From: Flavobacterium sp. UBA6721
GTDB taxonomy: Bacteria > Bacteroidota > Bacteroidia > Flavobacteriales > Flavobacteriaceae
Length of the DNA: 64,000 bases
Reading direction: 5' to 3'
NCBI GenBank assembly: GCA_002454195.1
Contig: DKIJ01000018.1
Span: forward strand, 89,598 to 153,597
Below are positions 17,319 through 26,171 of this stretch, one piece after another. The number at the start of each line of letters is the position of its first letter. Position 1 is the stretch's first letter. A model generated the notes under the pieces. That model was not told where the DNA came from, did not search any database, and saw only the letters and a program-made list of their open reading frames with translations. The translations under genes and the position numbers were made by a program.

Positions 17319-19094
17319 CTATTTTTGATGTTTAATTTTTTCGTACAGCTTTACCAGAGATTGTAATAAAGCTGATGACGAAGTGAGAATTTGATAATGA
17401 TTTTGCCCAAACATTTGTGGCAAATAATATTTAGCCTCGGCTTCAATTGCCAAAGCATAAGAATTGATATTTTTACTATTCAATTCCCGAAGAGCTTGTT
17501 TGACATCATTAATACCATATTTCCCTTCATATTTATCATAATCATTTGGCTTTCCGTCCGAAATCAGAATCACCCATTTATTTTTGGTTTTTCTTTGATC
17601 TAGTCGGGCACCGGCGTGTCGCAACGCAGCTCCAATTCGGGTGTAACCGCTGGGTTCAACAGCACCAATTTTATGTTTGCCAATATTCCAATTTTCATCA
17701 AAATCCTTAACTGTCAAATAGGTCGAATAGTTTCGGGTTTTCGAATAAAAACTGTCGATAGAAAAGTCGATATTAAATTCATTCAGAATTTCTCCAAAGA
17801 GAATTGAAACCTCTTTTTCAACATCAATCACACGGTTTCCGGCCGCATAACTATCACTGGAAAGGCTGATGTCTAAAAGAATAAGAATGGATAAATCTTT
17901 CTCTTTTTTACGATTAGAAACATACACTTTCTCCGAAGGCGTTCTTTTCGAATGCAGATCGACATACAAATCGGTAATAGCATCAATATCGAATTCATCA
18001 CCTTGCGTCTGACGCTTTTGCTGCTGCATTTTGTTGTTAACATTCGTCAACATTTTGCGCAGGCCTAATAAGGTAGAAGCGTTTTTAGTGATCGTTTTTT
18101 TGTAATAATCAGCATCCGTTTTTTGCTGTAATTTGGGATAGACTTTACAGAAATTTTCTTTATAAACGCCTTTGCCAAAATCCCATTCGTCATACAGCAG
18201 ATGAAAACCTTTGCTGTCAGTTTCTGCGCTTTCGGATATGGAAGTATTTTCGATAAAATCAGCCTGATACACCGAATGTGCCGTATCATCCACACGAACA
18301 GTGAATTTCATATTCAATTCTTCCAGCGCATCCTGATGTTCTTCGAGTTCATCACTGCCATCAAAATCCCGCCAGACTCCATTGAATTCTTCAGCCGTTT
18401 CTACCTTTTCAAAATTATGCAGCATGACATAATCTTCCTGTTGTTTTTTATCCAATTCCACTGTTACCACTTCTTCCACTGCTGTTGCCTTCAATGTAGT
18501 TGTCGGCTGGTTTTCAAATGCTTTTTTAGTCAAATCCGAGAAATTTTCCAGCACTTTTTCAGGATTTTGTTCTGGTTCATTTTGCATCCATTTGCCATAA
18601 ATCCAGGAAAAATCAGGCGCTTTCTTTTCAGTTGCTTGTTCGATAAAATGTTGCTTTAGCCGCAAATGAAAATCTTTATCAATGGCGTATTCTTCGAAAA
18701 TAATTTTCAAAATCACATCGGCACTTTCGAATGCTTTTTGCTGCGAAAGCTCTAATGAAGGTTCATTTTCTTCAGAAGTCCAATTAAGATTTAATCGTTG
18801 CTGAACGCTTAAAAATAGTGTTCGAAAAAGATAAAAAGTCAGATTTTCTTCTTTCGTGGCTAATTCGGCAAAGGAAATCGGGAGAAAGAAATTATTATTT
18901 TTATAACCTCCTTCCCTTTCAGCAGGAAAAATATCGATAGCTTTTCCTGTCAATGCCCGTGCCAGAATGGTCAGTCGCGGTTTGATATCATTTAGAAAAA
19001 CCGTTTTTTCTAAAATTTCGGGAGCTGTTTTTTTTCTTTTTTTCAATTGCTTGAAAAACTTCCCAACTAAATATTCGTCTAATTCAAATCCCAT
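17319..19094 (-). CDS. norD: NorD, nitric oxide reductase activation protein (VWA domain)
   Basis: A 591-residue protein whose last 200 residues form a von Willebrand factor A domain. The metal-site motif DISLSSDSY (around 400) replaces the usual DxSxS, and VILISDGKPNDYDKYEGKYG follows near residue 520. The middle is rich in Glu and Lys. NorD works with the AAA+ protein NorQ to activate NorB, probably in iron insertion. It lies directly behind norQ, as usual for this pair. No signal peptide or helix is seen, so it is cytoplasmic. Confidence 0.9.
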   Translation of the reverse strand: MGFELDEYLVGKFFKQLKKRKKTAPEILEKTVFLNDIKPRLTILARALTGKAIDIFPAEREGGYKNNNFFLPISFAELATKEENLTFYLFRTLFLSVQQRLNLNWTSEENEPSLELSQQKAFESADVILKIIFEEYAIDKDFHLRLKQHFIEQATEKKAPDFSWIYGKWMQNEPEQNPEKVLENFSDLTKKAFENQPTTTLKATAVEEVVTVELDKKQQEDYVMLHNFEKVETAEEFNGVWRDFDGSDELEEHQDALEELNMKFTVRVDDTAHSVYQADFIENTSISESAETDSKGFHLLYDEWDFGKGVYKENFCKVYPKLQQKTDADYYKKTITKNASTLLGLRKMLTNVNNKMQQQKRQTQGDEFDIDAITDLYVDLHSKRTPSEKVYVSNRKKEKDLSILILLDISLSSDSYAAGNRVIDVEKEVSILFGEILNEFNIDFSIDSFYSKTRNYSTYLTVKDFDENWNIGKHKIGAVEPSGYTRIGAALRHAGARLDQRKTKNKWVILISDGKPNDYDKYEGKYGINDVKQALRELNSKNINSYALAIEAEAKYYLPQMFGQNHYQILTSSSALLQSLVKLYEKIKHQK

Positions 19095-19201
19095 ATTTTT
19101 TAGTATTCAGTGTTCGGTTTATTAGTGATCAGTGATTTAGAATAGTCCATATTTTCGCCAGTTAACTGAACACTAAAAACCTGACCACTGACCACTCTTT
19201 T
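19095..19201. other. gap between norQ and norD with repeated AGTGTTCAGT-like motifs
   Basis: The 107-base gap contains ATTCAGTGTTCGG and TTAGTGATCAGTG near its left end and AACTGAACACTAA and CTGACCACTGACCACT near its right end. The two halves are imperfect inverted copies of each other. Similar words occur at 54379-54415 and 62898-62955, which suggests a small dispersed repeat family. Confidence 0.5.
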
Positions 19202-19993
19202 CTATATCATCAAATCACACAAATCCTTCAAAGCCTGAATGGTTTGCAAATCATCTGTCAATGGTTCGACAATTGCCACATGAACAGACAATCTTTTAGG
19301 TAATCCACTCTGAATGATTTTAGCGGCATCGACTAACAATCGGGTTGAAACCGTTTCGGTCAGTCCCAATTCAGTTAAGTTTCTGATTTTATTTCCAATC
19401 GCGACTAATTTCTTGGCGGTATCCGAATCAATTTCAGTTTCGTTTACCAAAATTTCTGCTTCAATTTTAGCTTCGGGATAATCAAAAGAAACTGCAATAA
19501 ATCGCTGGCGTGTGGAAGGTTTCAACTCTTTAAAACCTCTTTGATAACCCGGATTAAAAGAAGCAACCAACATAAAATCCTCGTGTGCTTTCACCGTTTC
19601 GCCCAGTTTGTCGATAAACAATTCGCGTCGGTGATCAGTCAGAGAGTGGATTGCCACAATCACATCAGGACGGGCTTCGGCAACCTCATCGAGATAAAGG
19701 ATAGAACCTTCTTTTACAGCTGTGGTTAATGGGCCGTCAAGCCAGACGGTTTCGGCTCCTTTGATAATAAATCGCCCAATTAAATCAGTCGAAGAAGTTT
19801 CTTCATGGCAACTGATGGTAATGAGTTTTTTATCCAATTGATGCGCCATGTATTCTATAAAACGAGATTTCCCCGTTCCTGTTGGGCCTTTTAATAAAAT
19901 GGGAATTTTGTTTTTATAAGCATGGTTAAAAACATCCATTTCTTTGCCAACAGAATGATAATACGGTATATTTATTAAAGTATCTACTAACAT
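19202..19993 (-). CDS. norQ: NorQ, AAA+ activator of nitric oxide reductase
   Basis: A MoxR/CbbQ-type ATPase with Walker A GPTGTGKSR, Walker B ILYLDEVAEA, and the sensor region LVASFNPGYQRGFKELKPST. With NorD it activates the NorB-NorC enzyme in the cytoplasm. I chose the ATG at 19993 (MLVDTLINIPYYHSVGKEM), which fits the family start. An ATG at 20044 in the same frame would add 17 unlikely residues. It follows norB by about 115 bases. Confidence 0.9.
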   Translation of the reverse strand: MLVDTLINIPYYHSVGKEMDVFNHAYKNKIPILLKGPTGTGKSRFIEYMAHQLDKKLITISCHEETSSTDLIGRFIIKGAETVWLDGPLTTAVKEGSILYLDEVAEARPDVIVAIHSLTDHRRELFIDKLGETVKAHEDFMLVASFNPGYQRGFKELKPSTRQRFIAVSFDYPEAKIEAEILVNETEIDSDTAKKLVAIGNKIRNLTELGLTETVSTRLLVDAAKIIQSGLPKRLSVHVAIVEPLTDDLQTIQALKDLCDLMI

Positions 19994-20108
19994 ATTTTTA
20001 AAAATTTTTAGAAAAAAACCGGAATTCCCAACAAAGGTTTTCATGGAAATGCAGTAACTAAGAAACAGTTGTTAAAGTCTTCCGGTTAAAAAAAAGGGAT
20101 TTCGTTAG

Positions 20109-21443
20109 TTATTTTATTTCTAAAGCTTCATCCGTAGGACGTCCGTATTTAAAGAAATCATAAATAAACAGACTTATTCCGGTGGTAAACATGGTAGCAC
20201 AAATGAGCAACACAACAAAATGAATACTGATTTCGTTTTGAACCACCATAAATTCCATTTTCATTTTGCGCTCTAAATACACCTGAGCAACACCAGCTAC
20301 TCCAAATGCAGTTGTCATTCCGAGCATTCCAACATTAGACAACCAAAATGCTACATTTCCTTGTGTACTATTGTAGCGTTTGCGCCCTGTTAAATTAGGA
20401 AGTGCATAACTGATAATTGCCAAAACAATCATCGCATAAGCTCCCCAAAAAGCGTAATGTCCGTGCATAGCCGTTACTAATGTTCCGTGTGTGTACAAAT
20501 TAGTTTGAGGTAAAGTATGCGCAAAACCCAATAATCCGGCACCAATAAATGAAACAATAGATGCGCCAATAGTCCAGAATAAAGCTATTTTGTTAGGATG
20601 ACTTTTTTCACCTTTTCGATACATATTTACTGCGAACAATGCCATTGCCAGGAAAGCCAAAGGTTCTAAGGCAGAGAAAATCCCACCAACAATCAGCCAA
20701 ATTTTATTCACCCCGATGTAATAATAGTGATGTCCTGTTCCTAAAACTCCTGAAAGGAAAGTCAAACCAACAATTACGTACAGCCATTTTTCGATAACCT
20801 CTCTGTCAACTCCGGTTAGTTTGATAAGCAGGAATGAAAGAATCCCTCCCATAATTAACTCCCAAACTCCTTCAACCCATAAATGAACTACCCACCAACG
20901 GAAGAAAGAATCCATTACCTGACTGTCAAACCAAATCATTCCCGGGATATAAAGTAAAGCAGCAAAGAATAAACCCATGACCAGCACTATTGCCGTAGTC
21001 GTTTTTTGTTTTCCTTTATACAGCGTTCCTATTATTAGGGATAAGAAAAGTAAAACGTTGACTACTACTAAATAATCCAGTTCTCGTGGAATCTCCAGAA
21101 ATTTTCTTCCTTCCCAATGATTGAAGTGAAAACCAACAATAGCAATAACGCCAACAACGGCCAGAGAAATCAATTGTACATAAGCCCATTTTACGCTTAT
21201 GAGTTCGTGCTGCGCTTCTTCGGGAATAATATAATAAGCTGCTCCCATAAAGCCCGTTAGCAACCACACCACCAGCAAATTAGTATGTACGGCACGTGCT
21301 GTATTAAACGGAATTATATCGTGTAATCCCTGAATTCCTATTCGGTCAAAGCCCATGATAAAGCCATAAACAATTTGCAGTGAGAACAAAAGCATGCACA
21401 ATGAAAAAAACCAATAGGCGACTTTTTGTGATTTATATTTCAT
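20109..21443 (-). CDS. norB: NorB, cytochrome c nitric oxide reductase large subunit
   Basis: A 444-residue, about 12-helix haem-copper oxidase family protein that reduces nitric oxide to nitrous oxide in the inner membrane. Visible metal ligands are H in ARAVHTNLLVVWLL, the FeB His and Glu in VVHLWVEGVWELIMG, the HH pair in GTGHHYYYIG, and the last haem His in MHGHYAFWGAYAM. It has no fused quinol-oxidase N-terminal extension and is paired with NorC, so it is the cytochrome c-dependent type. Confidence 0.95.
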   Translation of the reverse strand: MKYKSQKVAYWFFSLCMLLFSLQIVYGFIMGFDRIGIQGLHDIIPFNTARAVHTNLLVVWLLTGFMGAAYYIIPEEAQHELISVKWAYVQLISLAVVGVIAIVGFHFNHWEGRKFLEIPRELDYLVVVNVLLFLSLIIGTLYKGKQKTTTAIVLVMGLFFAALLYIPGMIWFDSQVMDSFFRWWVVHLWVEGVWELIMGGILSFLLIKLTGVDREVIEKWLYVIVGLTFLSGVLGTGHHYYYIGVNKIWLIVGGIFSALEPLAFLAMALFAVNMYRKGEKSHPNKIALFWTIGASIVSFIGAGLLGFAHTLPQTNLYTHGTLVTAMHGHYAFWGAYAMIVLAIISYALPNLTGRKRYNSTQGNVAFWLSNVGMLGMTTAFGVAGVAQVYLERKMKMEFMVVQNEISIHFVVLLICATMFTTGISLFIYDFFKYGRPTDEALEIK

Positions 21444-21454
21444 ATTTGTTTTAT

Positions 21455-21889
21455 TTAATTATTTTCTTTAGCTAATGGTGAAACCACTCGGTCAAAACCA
21501 TTCAAATCAATTTTCCCAACCCATTTTAAGTAGGCAACAACGGCATCGGCGTCTTTTTCATTCATTTTATAGGCTACCATTTTTCGTCCGTTTGGTGCCC
21601 AGGGTACAGGTGACATCAGCGCTGCTTTGATATATCCTTCTCCTCTTCGTTCTACTACTTTTGTCAATTCGGGAGCATAATAACCTCCTTCTCCCATAAT
21701 GGAATGGCATCCCATACAATTATTGGTTTCCCAAAGCTCCTTTCCCCGTACTACCTGTTTATCAATTTTGGTATAATTTGTTTGGTCATTTCGGGGCATG
21801 AACGAATAAACAGTCAATCCTATAAAAATTAAAAAGGTGACCAGGATTCCTCCCAAAAAAAATGCTCTTGCTTGTGATTTTGAAAGCAT
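21455..21889 (-). CDS. norC: NorC, cytochrome c subunit of nitric oxide reductase
   Basis: A membrane-anchored cytochrome c: one N-terminal helix (about 8-30), then the haem motif CMGCH with IMGEGGYYAPELT directly after it, typical of NorC, and a distal Met in RKMVAYKMN. It passes electrons to NorB from periplasmic cytochromes. It is the first gene of the nor operon, 11 bases before norB. The ATG at 21889 fits the family; an in-frame start at 21931 would add 14 polar residues. Confidence 0.93.
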   Translation of the reverse strand: MLSKSQARAFFLGGILVTFLIFIGLTVYSFMPRNDQTNYTKIDKQVVRGKELWETNNCMGCHSIMGEGGYYAPELTKVVERRGEGYIKAALMSPVPWAPNGRKMVAYKMNEKDADAVVAYLKWVGKIDLNGFDRVVSPLAKENN

Positions 21890-22194
21890 AATTACTTGTT
21901 TTTGTTTGTTAATAAAATTACTCGAATTCAAATAAAGGATAAATTTGTCTTTTATTTGATATTACAAAGAAAAGGCTGATATGAAATTTAAAATATGATT
22001 TAAATCATATTCTGTCTTTTTTATTCTTCTTAAAATTACATTCTCAAATAAGAGTATCCAAAGCAATCCTAAACCATTAATTAAAAACGAATTAGAAAAC
22101 AGAATTTCATATATAATAATTTAGGACAATTTTATCCTTTTTATTCAAAATCATTATTTATATCAAAAAAATTAAAACTTAAAAAACAACAATC
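21890..22194. other. divergent norC/ric intergenic region
   Basis: The 305-base gap between the two divergent genes is strongly AT-rich. It contains the norC promoter and palindrome at its left side. On the ric side I find no clear TANNTTTG or second palindrome, so the ric promoter is not identified. Confidence 0.6.
21965..22010 (-). promoter_or_regulatory. norC promoter with perfect FNR-type palindrome
   Basis: ATATGATTTAAATCATAT (21993-22010) is a perfect 18-base palindrome with the core TGA-N6-TCA. Its centre is exactly 36.5 bases from the last G of TTTCTTTG (21972-21965, minus strand), a one-mismatch TANNTTTG element, the same geometry as at narK and nirK. Confidence 0.78.
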
Positions 22195-22923
22195 ATGGAA
22201 ACATTAGAAAAAACAACAATCGGAGAATATGTAGCAAAAGATTTCAGAACAGCAGCCATTTTTTCAAAATATGGCATCGATTTTTGCTGCAAAGGAAACA
22301 GAACAATCGAAGAAGCCTGTGACAAAAAAGGACACGATTCTGAAACTATTTTAAACGAAATCAATGCCGTTTTAAACACTAAAAATGATAACAATATCGA
22401 TTTTCAATCTTGGCCTCTGGATTTATTAGCCGATTATATCGAGAAAACCCATCATCGTTATGTAGAGGAAAAAACGCAAATCTTACTTCCTTTTTTAGAC
22501 AAATTGTGCCGAGTACACGGAGCATCTCATCCTGAATTATTTGCCATCAATGAATTGTTCATTGGCTGTGCAGGTGAACTGGCGCAGCACATGAAAAAAG
22601 AAGAACTGATTTTATTTCCTTTTATCAAAAAAATGGTCAAAGCAACACTACAGGATGAGCTGGTAGAACAACCTCATTTTGGAACTGTCGAAAACCCTAT
22701 AGCTATGATGATGCACGAACACGACGCCGAAGGGGAACGTTTTAGAAAAATAGCCGCGTTAACTAATGATTACACACCACCGGCAGATGCTTGTAATACC
22801 TATAAAGTAACATTCGCAATGCTTCAGGAATTCGAACAGGATTTACACAAACACATTCATTTGGAAAACAATATTTTATTTCCAAAAGCAGTCGAATTAG
22901 AGAAAAAATTTTCAGCTCAATAA
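22195..22923 (+). CDS. ric: RIC/ScdA/YtfE iron-sulfur cluster repair di-iron protein
   Basis: The N-terminal ScdA domain has the motif YGIDFCCKGNRTIEEAC (about 23-39). A hemerythrin-like four-helix region follows with His and Glu ligands in THHRYVEEKT, HMKKEELILFPF, HEHDAEGERF and HKHIHLENNILFP. These proteins repair iron-sulfur clusters damaged by nitric oxide or oxidative stress. It is divergent from norC, which fits protection against nitric oxide made by NirK. At 242 residues it has the usual length. Confidence 0.93.
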   Translation: METLEKTTIGEYVAKDFRTAAIFSKYGIDFCCKGNRTIEEACDKKGHDSETILNEINAVLNTKNDNNIDFQSWPLDLLADYIEKTHHRYVEEKTQILLPFLDKLCRVHGASHPELFAINELFIGCAGELAQHMKKEELILFPFIKKMVKATLQDELVEQPHFGTVENPIAMMMHEHDAEGERFRKIAALTNDYTPPADACNTYKVTFAMLQEFEQDLHKHIHLENNILFPKAVELEKKFSAQ

Positions 22924-22966
22924 TAAAAACAAATAAGTAAACAGGAGATTCGTATTGAAAAAAAGT

Positions 22967-23060
22967 TAGACACAAATTTCACTGATTGTCACTAATTCTA
23001 ATCAATTAAAATTTAAATGACACAAATTTCTATCTGCCTTTGGCAGATTCGTGTTGAAAA
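22967..23060. repeat. dispersed flavobacterial intergenic repeat (ACACAAATTT...CTGCC family)
   Basis: Bases 23020-23053 match 7171-7204 at 31 of 34 positions, and both contain the palindrome CTGCCTTTGG(C/T)AG followed by GATT(C/T)GTG. The copy here lies in the 185-base gap between ric and nrdD. The upstream half (CACAAATTTCACTGATTG) resembles the same element family. Confidence 0.65.
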
Positions 23061-23108
23061 TTTTTAAATGCGAATGACCTCATAATTAAACCAAAATCAT
23101 CAAATGCT

Positions 23109-25199
23109 ATGGAAAAATATGTTATCAAAAGAAACGGCGAATACAAGCCTTTTGAACCTTTTAAAATAAAAGACGCTATCGAAAAAAGCTTCCTGAGTGT
23201 TTCCATAGCAATTGATGAAAGTATTTTTGAAAATGTTATTCGGGACTTACAAATCAAAGAAACCTGGGCGGTAGAAGAAATTCAGGATTTAATCGAGAAA
23301 AATCTTTTCGAAAAAAAACATTTTGATGTTATGCGCTCTTTCATGTTGTTCCGTCATACCCGCAAACTGCAACGGGAACATATCGATGGTTTAAACGAAG
23401 ACACCACTTATGTTGACAGCACCCAGACTATCGAAGAATACATTGAACAAACCGACTGGCGCATTAATGCCAATGCCAATACCTCCTACTCTAACGCGGG
23501 TTTGGTCAACAATGTGGCGGGAAAAATCATTGCCAATTATTGGCTGGATAAAGTTTACACCAAAGAAGAAGGTTATTCACACCGCAACGGAGATATTCAT
23601 ATTCACGATTTGGATTGCCTGACTGGCTATTGTGCCGGCTGGAGTTTACGGGTATTATTGAACGAAGGTTTTAATGGAGTTCGCGGTCGTGTAGAAAGCA
23701 AAGCGCCTTCGCATTTCAGGGAAGCTTTGGGACAAATGGCTAATTTTCTGGGAATTTTACAAAGCGAATGGGCTGGCGCACAAGCTTTCAGTTCTTTCGA
23801 TACTTACCTGGCGCCTTATGTCTTCAAAGACAATCTCTCTTTTGATGATGTACTCAAAGCGGTTCGCAGTTTTGTTTACAATTTGAATGTTCCTGCGCGT
23901 TGGGGACAATCGCCTTTTACTAACATTACTTTGGATTGGGTTGTTCCCGAAGATTTGAAAACGCAAATTCCAACTAAAAATGATTTACACTTTTTTGAAG
24001 GAAACTTTAATTATGATCTATTGGTCAGAGCCAAAGAACGAGGCGTAACTAAATTAACCGATTTGCGTTATGAACATTTTCAAACTGAAATGAACCTCAT
24101 CAACAAAGCTTATTATACCGTAATGACCGAAGGCGACGCGAATGGACAGCCTTTTACTTTCCCGATTCCAACGGTAAATATTACCGAAGAATTTGATTGG
24201 AACGGCGAAAACACCGATTTACTTTTCGAAAATACAGCCAAAATTGGATCTTCCTATTTCCAGAATTTCATCGGGAGCCAATATGTTTTAGATGAAAACG
24301 GAAATAAATCGGAAAACCCAAATGCGTATAAACCCAATGCAGTGCGTTCTATGTGCTGCCGTTTGCAACTGGATTTGCGTGAATTGTTAAAACGTGGAAA
24401 TGGTCTTTTTGGAAGTGCCGAAATGACCGGAAGTATTGGTGTGGTGACCATCAATATGGCGCGTTTGGGTTATTTATTCAAAGGAAACAAAGCCGAATTA
24501 TTTAAACAACTAGACCGATTATTATACATTTCAAAATCGACTTTAGAGAAAAAAAGAATCTTTATTCAGGAAATGTATGACCGAGGTTTGTATCCGTATA
24601 CCAAACGTTATTTACAGCATTTCAGGAATCACTTTTCTACCATTGGTGTAAACGGAATCAACGAAATGATTGTGAATTTTTCCGAAAATCAAGATAGCAT
24701 AACTTCCAACTCTGGAATTGCGTTGGCTTCTGAAATTCTGGATCACATTCGCAATCGAATGAAAGAATTTCAGGAAGAAACTGGAAATTTATACAATCTG
24801 GAAGCTACACCTGCCGAAGGAACCACTTATCGATTTGCCAAAGAAGACCGAAAACGATTTGCCGATATTTATCAGGCGGGACAGGAAGAAAATATTTATT
24901 ATACCAATAGTTCACAAATTCCGGTAAATCATACCGAAGATCCATTTGAAGCCTTGTTTTTACAAGATGAATTACAATGTAAATACACTGGCGGAACCGT
25001 TCTGCACTTGTACATGAGTGAAAAAATCAGTTCGCCCGAAGCCTGTAAACAATTTGTAAAAAAGGTATTATCGAATTTCAAACTGCCTTATATTACCGTA
25101 ACGCCGGTATTTAGTGTTTGTCCGGTACATGGTTATTTAACCGGCGAACATGAATATTGCCCAAAATGTGATGATCTTTTATTAATGCAACAAAGTTAA
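23109..25199 (+). CDS. nrdD: class III anaerobic ribonucleotide reductase NrdD, main part lacking the glycyl-radical tail
   Basis: An N-terminal ATP-cone (YVIKRNGEYKPFEPFKI, about 3-90) is followed by the ten-stranded barrel with the active-site cysteines in VRSMCCRLQLDLRELL and the motif GLFGSAEMTGSIGVVTINM. The protein ends right after the zinc-binding box CPVHGYLTGEHEYCPKC, at residue 696. The glycyl-radical segment that normally follows is missing here; it appears in the same frame 123 bases downstream. The enzyme makes deoxynucleotides without oxygen, which fits growth by nitrate respiration. Confidence 0.93.
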   Translation: MEKYVIKRNGEYKPFEPFKIKDAIEKSFLSVSIAIDESIFENVIRDLQIKETWAVEEIQDLIEKNLFEKKHFDVMRSFMLFRHTRKLQREHIDGLNEDTTYVDSTQTIEEYIEQTDWRINANANTSYSNAGLVNNVAGKIIANYWLDKVYTKEEGYSHRNGDIHIHDLDCLTGYCAGWSLRVLLNEGFNGVRGRVESKAPSHFREALGQMANFLGILQSEWAGAQAFSSFDTYLAPYVFKDNLSFDDVLKAVRSFVYNLNVPARWGQSPFTNITLDWVVPEDLKTQIPTKNDLHFFEGNFNYDLLVRAKERGVTKLTDLRYEHFQTEMNLINKAYYTVMTEGDANGQPFTFPIPTVNITEEFDWNGENTDLLFENTAKIGSSYFQNFIGSQYVLDENGNKSENPNAYKPNAVRSMCCRLQLDLRELLKRGNGLFGSAEMTGSIGVVTINMARLGYLFKGNKAELFKQLDRLLYISKSTLEKKRIFIQEMYDRGLYPYTKRYLQHFRNHFSTIGVNGINEMIVNFSENQDSITSNSGIALASEILDHIRNRMKEFQEETGNLYNLEATPAEGTTYRFAKEDRKRFADIYQAGQEENIYYTNSSQIPVNHTEDPFEALFLQDELQCKYTGGTVLHLYMSEKISSPEACKQFVKKVLSNFKLPYITVTPVFSVCPVHGYLTGEHEYCPKCDDLLLMQQS

Positions 25200-25241
25200 A
25201 AGTTATGAGTTAAGCGTCAGATATCTAAAAATTCGTAACTA

Positions 25242-25325
25242 ACTCATAACACATAACTCATAACACATAACTCATAACACATAACACATAACCCTTAACA
25301 CATAACTTATAATCCATAAATCATG
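25242..25325 (+). repeat. heptanucleotide tandem array between the two nrdD parts
   Basis: Twelve successive 7-base units of the form AC(T/A)CATA fill 25242-25325: ACTCATA and ACACATA alternate for six units, then more degenerate copies follow. The last unit, AATCATG, supplies the ATG of the next ORF. The unit is the reverse complement (rotated) of the GAGTTAT array at 54824-54865. Confidence 0.85.
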
Positions 25326-25487
25326 AAAACAGCCACTAATCCTATTTTAGAAGAAAAACAGCATTTAAGAACCAAATGCTTAGTGTACACCAGAGTAATG
25401 GGCTATCACCGACCTGTAGAAAGCTTCAACATTGGAAAAAAAGGAGAACACAAACAACGCACTCATTTCAATGAAGGAAAATGTTAG
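25323..25487 (+). CDS. nrdD: separate glycyl-radical C-terminal segment of NrdD
   Basis: A 54-residue ORF whose residues 19-49 match the C-terminal glycyl-radical end of class III ribonucleotide reductases: CLVYTRVMGYHRPVESFN, then GKKGEHKQRTHF. Gly27 in RVMGY is the expected radical glycine. It is in the same frame as the main nrdD gene, separated by its stop codon and a heptamer array, and its end overlaps the nrdG start by 17 bases. The two polypeptides would have to associate to form an active enzyme, as the stand-alone protein YfiD does with pyruvate formate-lyase. Confidence 0.85.
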   Translation: MKTATNPILEEKQHLRTKCLVYTRVMGYHRPVESFNIGKKGEHKQRTHFNEGKC

Positions 25488-26160
25488 TACACCCATTTAC
25501 AGCATAACTCCTTTCACGTTATTAGATTATGCGCATCAATCAGCCTGTATTCTTTGGTTTGCAGGCTGTAATATGCGCTGTTTGTATTGTTACAATCCCG
25601 AAATTGTTCTTGGAAAAGGAACTATTTCTTTCGAAAAGACACTCGCTTTTCTTCATTCGCGTAAAAATTTACTCGATGCCGTAGTTTTTAGCGGAGGTGA
25701 ATGCTTGTTACACAAAAACATCACAGAGCTCATTTTTGAAGTCAAAAAAATGGGATTTCTGGTAAAAATTGACACTAACGGTTCCCAACCCAAAGTCTTA
25801 AAAACACTAATCGAAAACCAATTAATTGATTATATAGCTTTAGATTTTAAGGCTCTGCCCGAGCACTTCGAAAAAATAACCCAATCCACACTTTTTTCTG
25901 CTTTTGAAAAGTCCTTACATTTATTACTGGAAAGCCAGCTTCCGTTCGAGGTTCGTACTACTGTTCATTCGGAATTAATTAGAGAAAAAGACATTCAACT
26001 AATGATTGCGTATTTAGAAAATAAAAAATATTCTGGGAATTATTACATCCAGTATTTTGTAAATGATGTAAAAACCTTGGCCAAATTAGGACATTCGTTC
26101 CGGGAATTAGACAGTCAAAAACTCTCTACTTCAAAAATTAAAGTTTGTATTAGAAAATAA
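25471..26160 (+). CDS. nrdG: NrdG, anaerobic ribonucleotide reductase activating enzyme (radical SAM)
   Basis: A radical SAM activase with the cluster motif CNMRCLYC (CX3CX2C) preceded by CILWFAG, and GGECLLHKN at the SAM-binding strand. It generates the glycyl radical on NrdD. I chose the ATG at 25471 (MKENVSTPIYSITPFTLLDY), which fits the family and overlaps the small nrdD tail ORF; a TTG upstream would add 13 residues. At 229 residues the length is ordinary. Confidence 0.92.
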   Translation: MKENVSTPIYSITPFTLLDYAHQSACILWFAGCNMRCLYCYNPEIVLGKGTISFEKTLAFLHSRKNLLDAVVFSGGECLLHKNITELIFEVKKMGFLVKIDTNGSQPKVLKTLIENQLIDYIALDFKALPEHFEKITQSTLFSAFEKSLHLLLESQLPFEVRTTVHSELIREKDIQLMIAYLENKKYSGNYYIQYFVNDVKTLAKLGHSFRELDSQKLSTSKIKVCIRK

Positions 26161-26171
26161 TTTCTAAAAAA

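Noticed and set aside
18201..18659. 152-codon ORF on the plus strand across norD
   Set aside because: Shadow of norD; low-complexity hydrophobic translation, no start context.
21993..22010. FNR-type site serving ric as well as norC
   Set aside because: At 36.5 bases on the ric side there is no TANNTTTG element, so a shared use is not supported.
25200..25322. Possible CRISPR array
   Set aside because: The units are seven bases long with no spacers; this is a tandem heptamer array.
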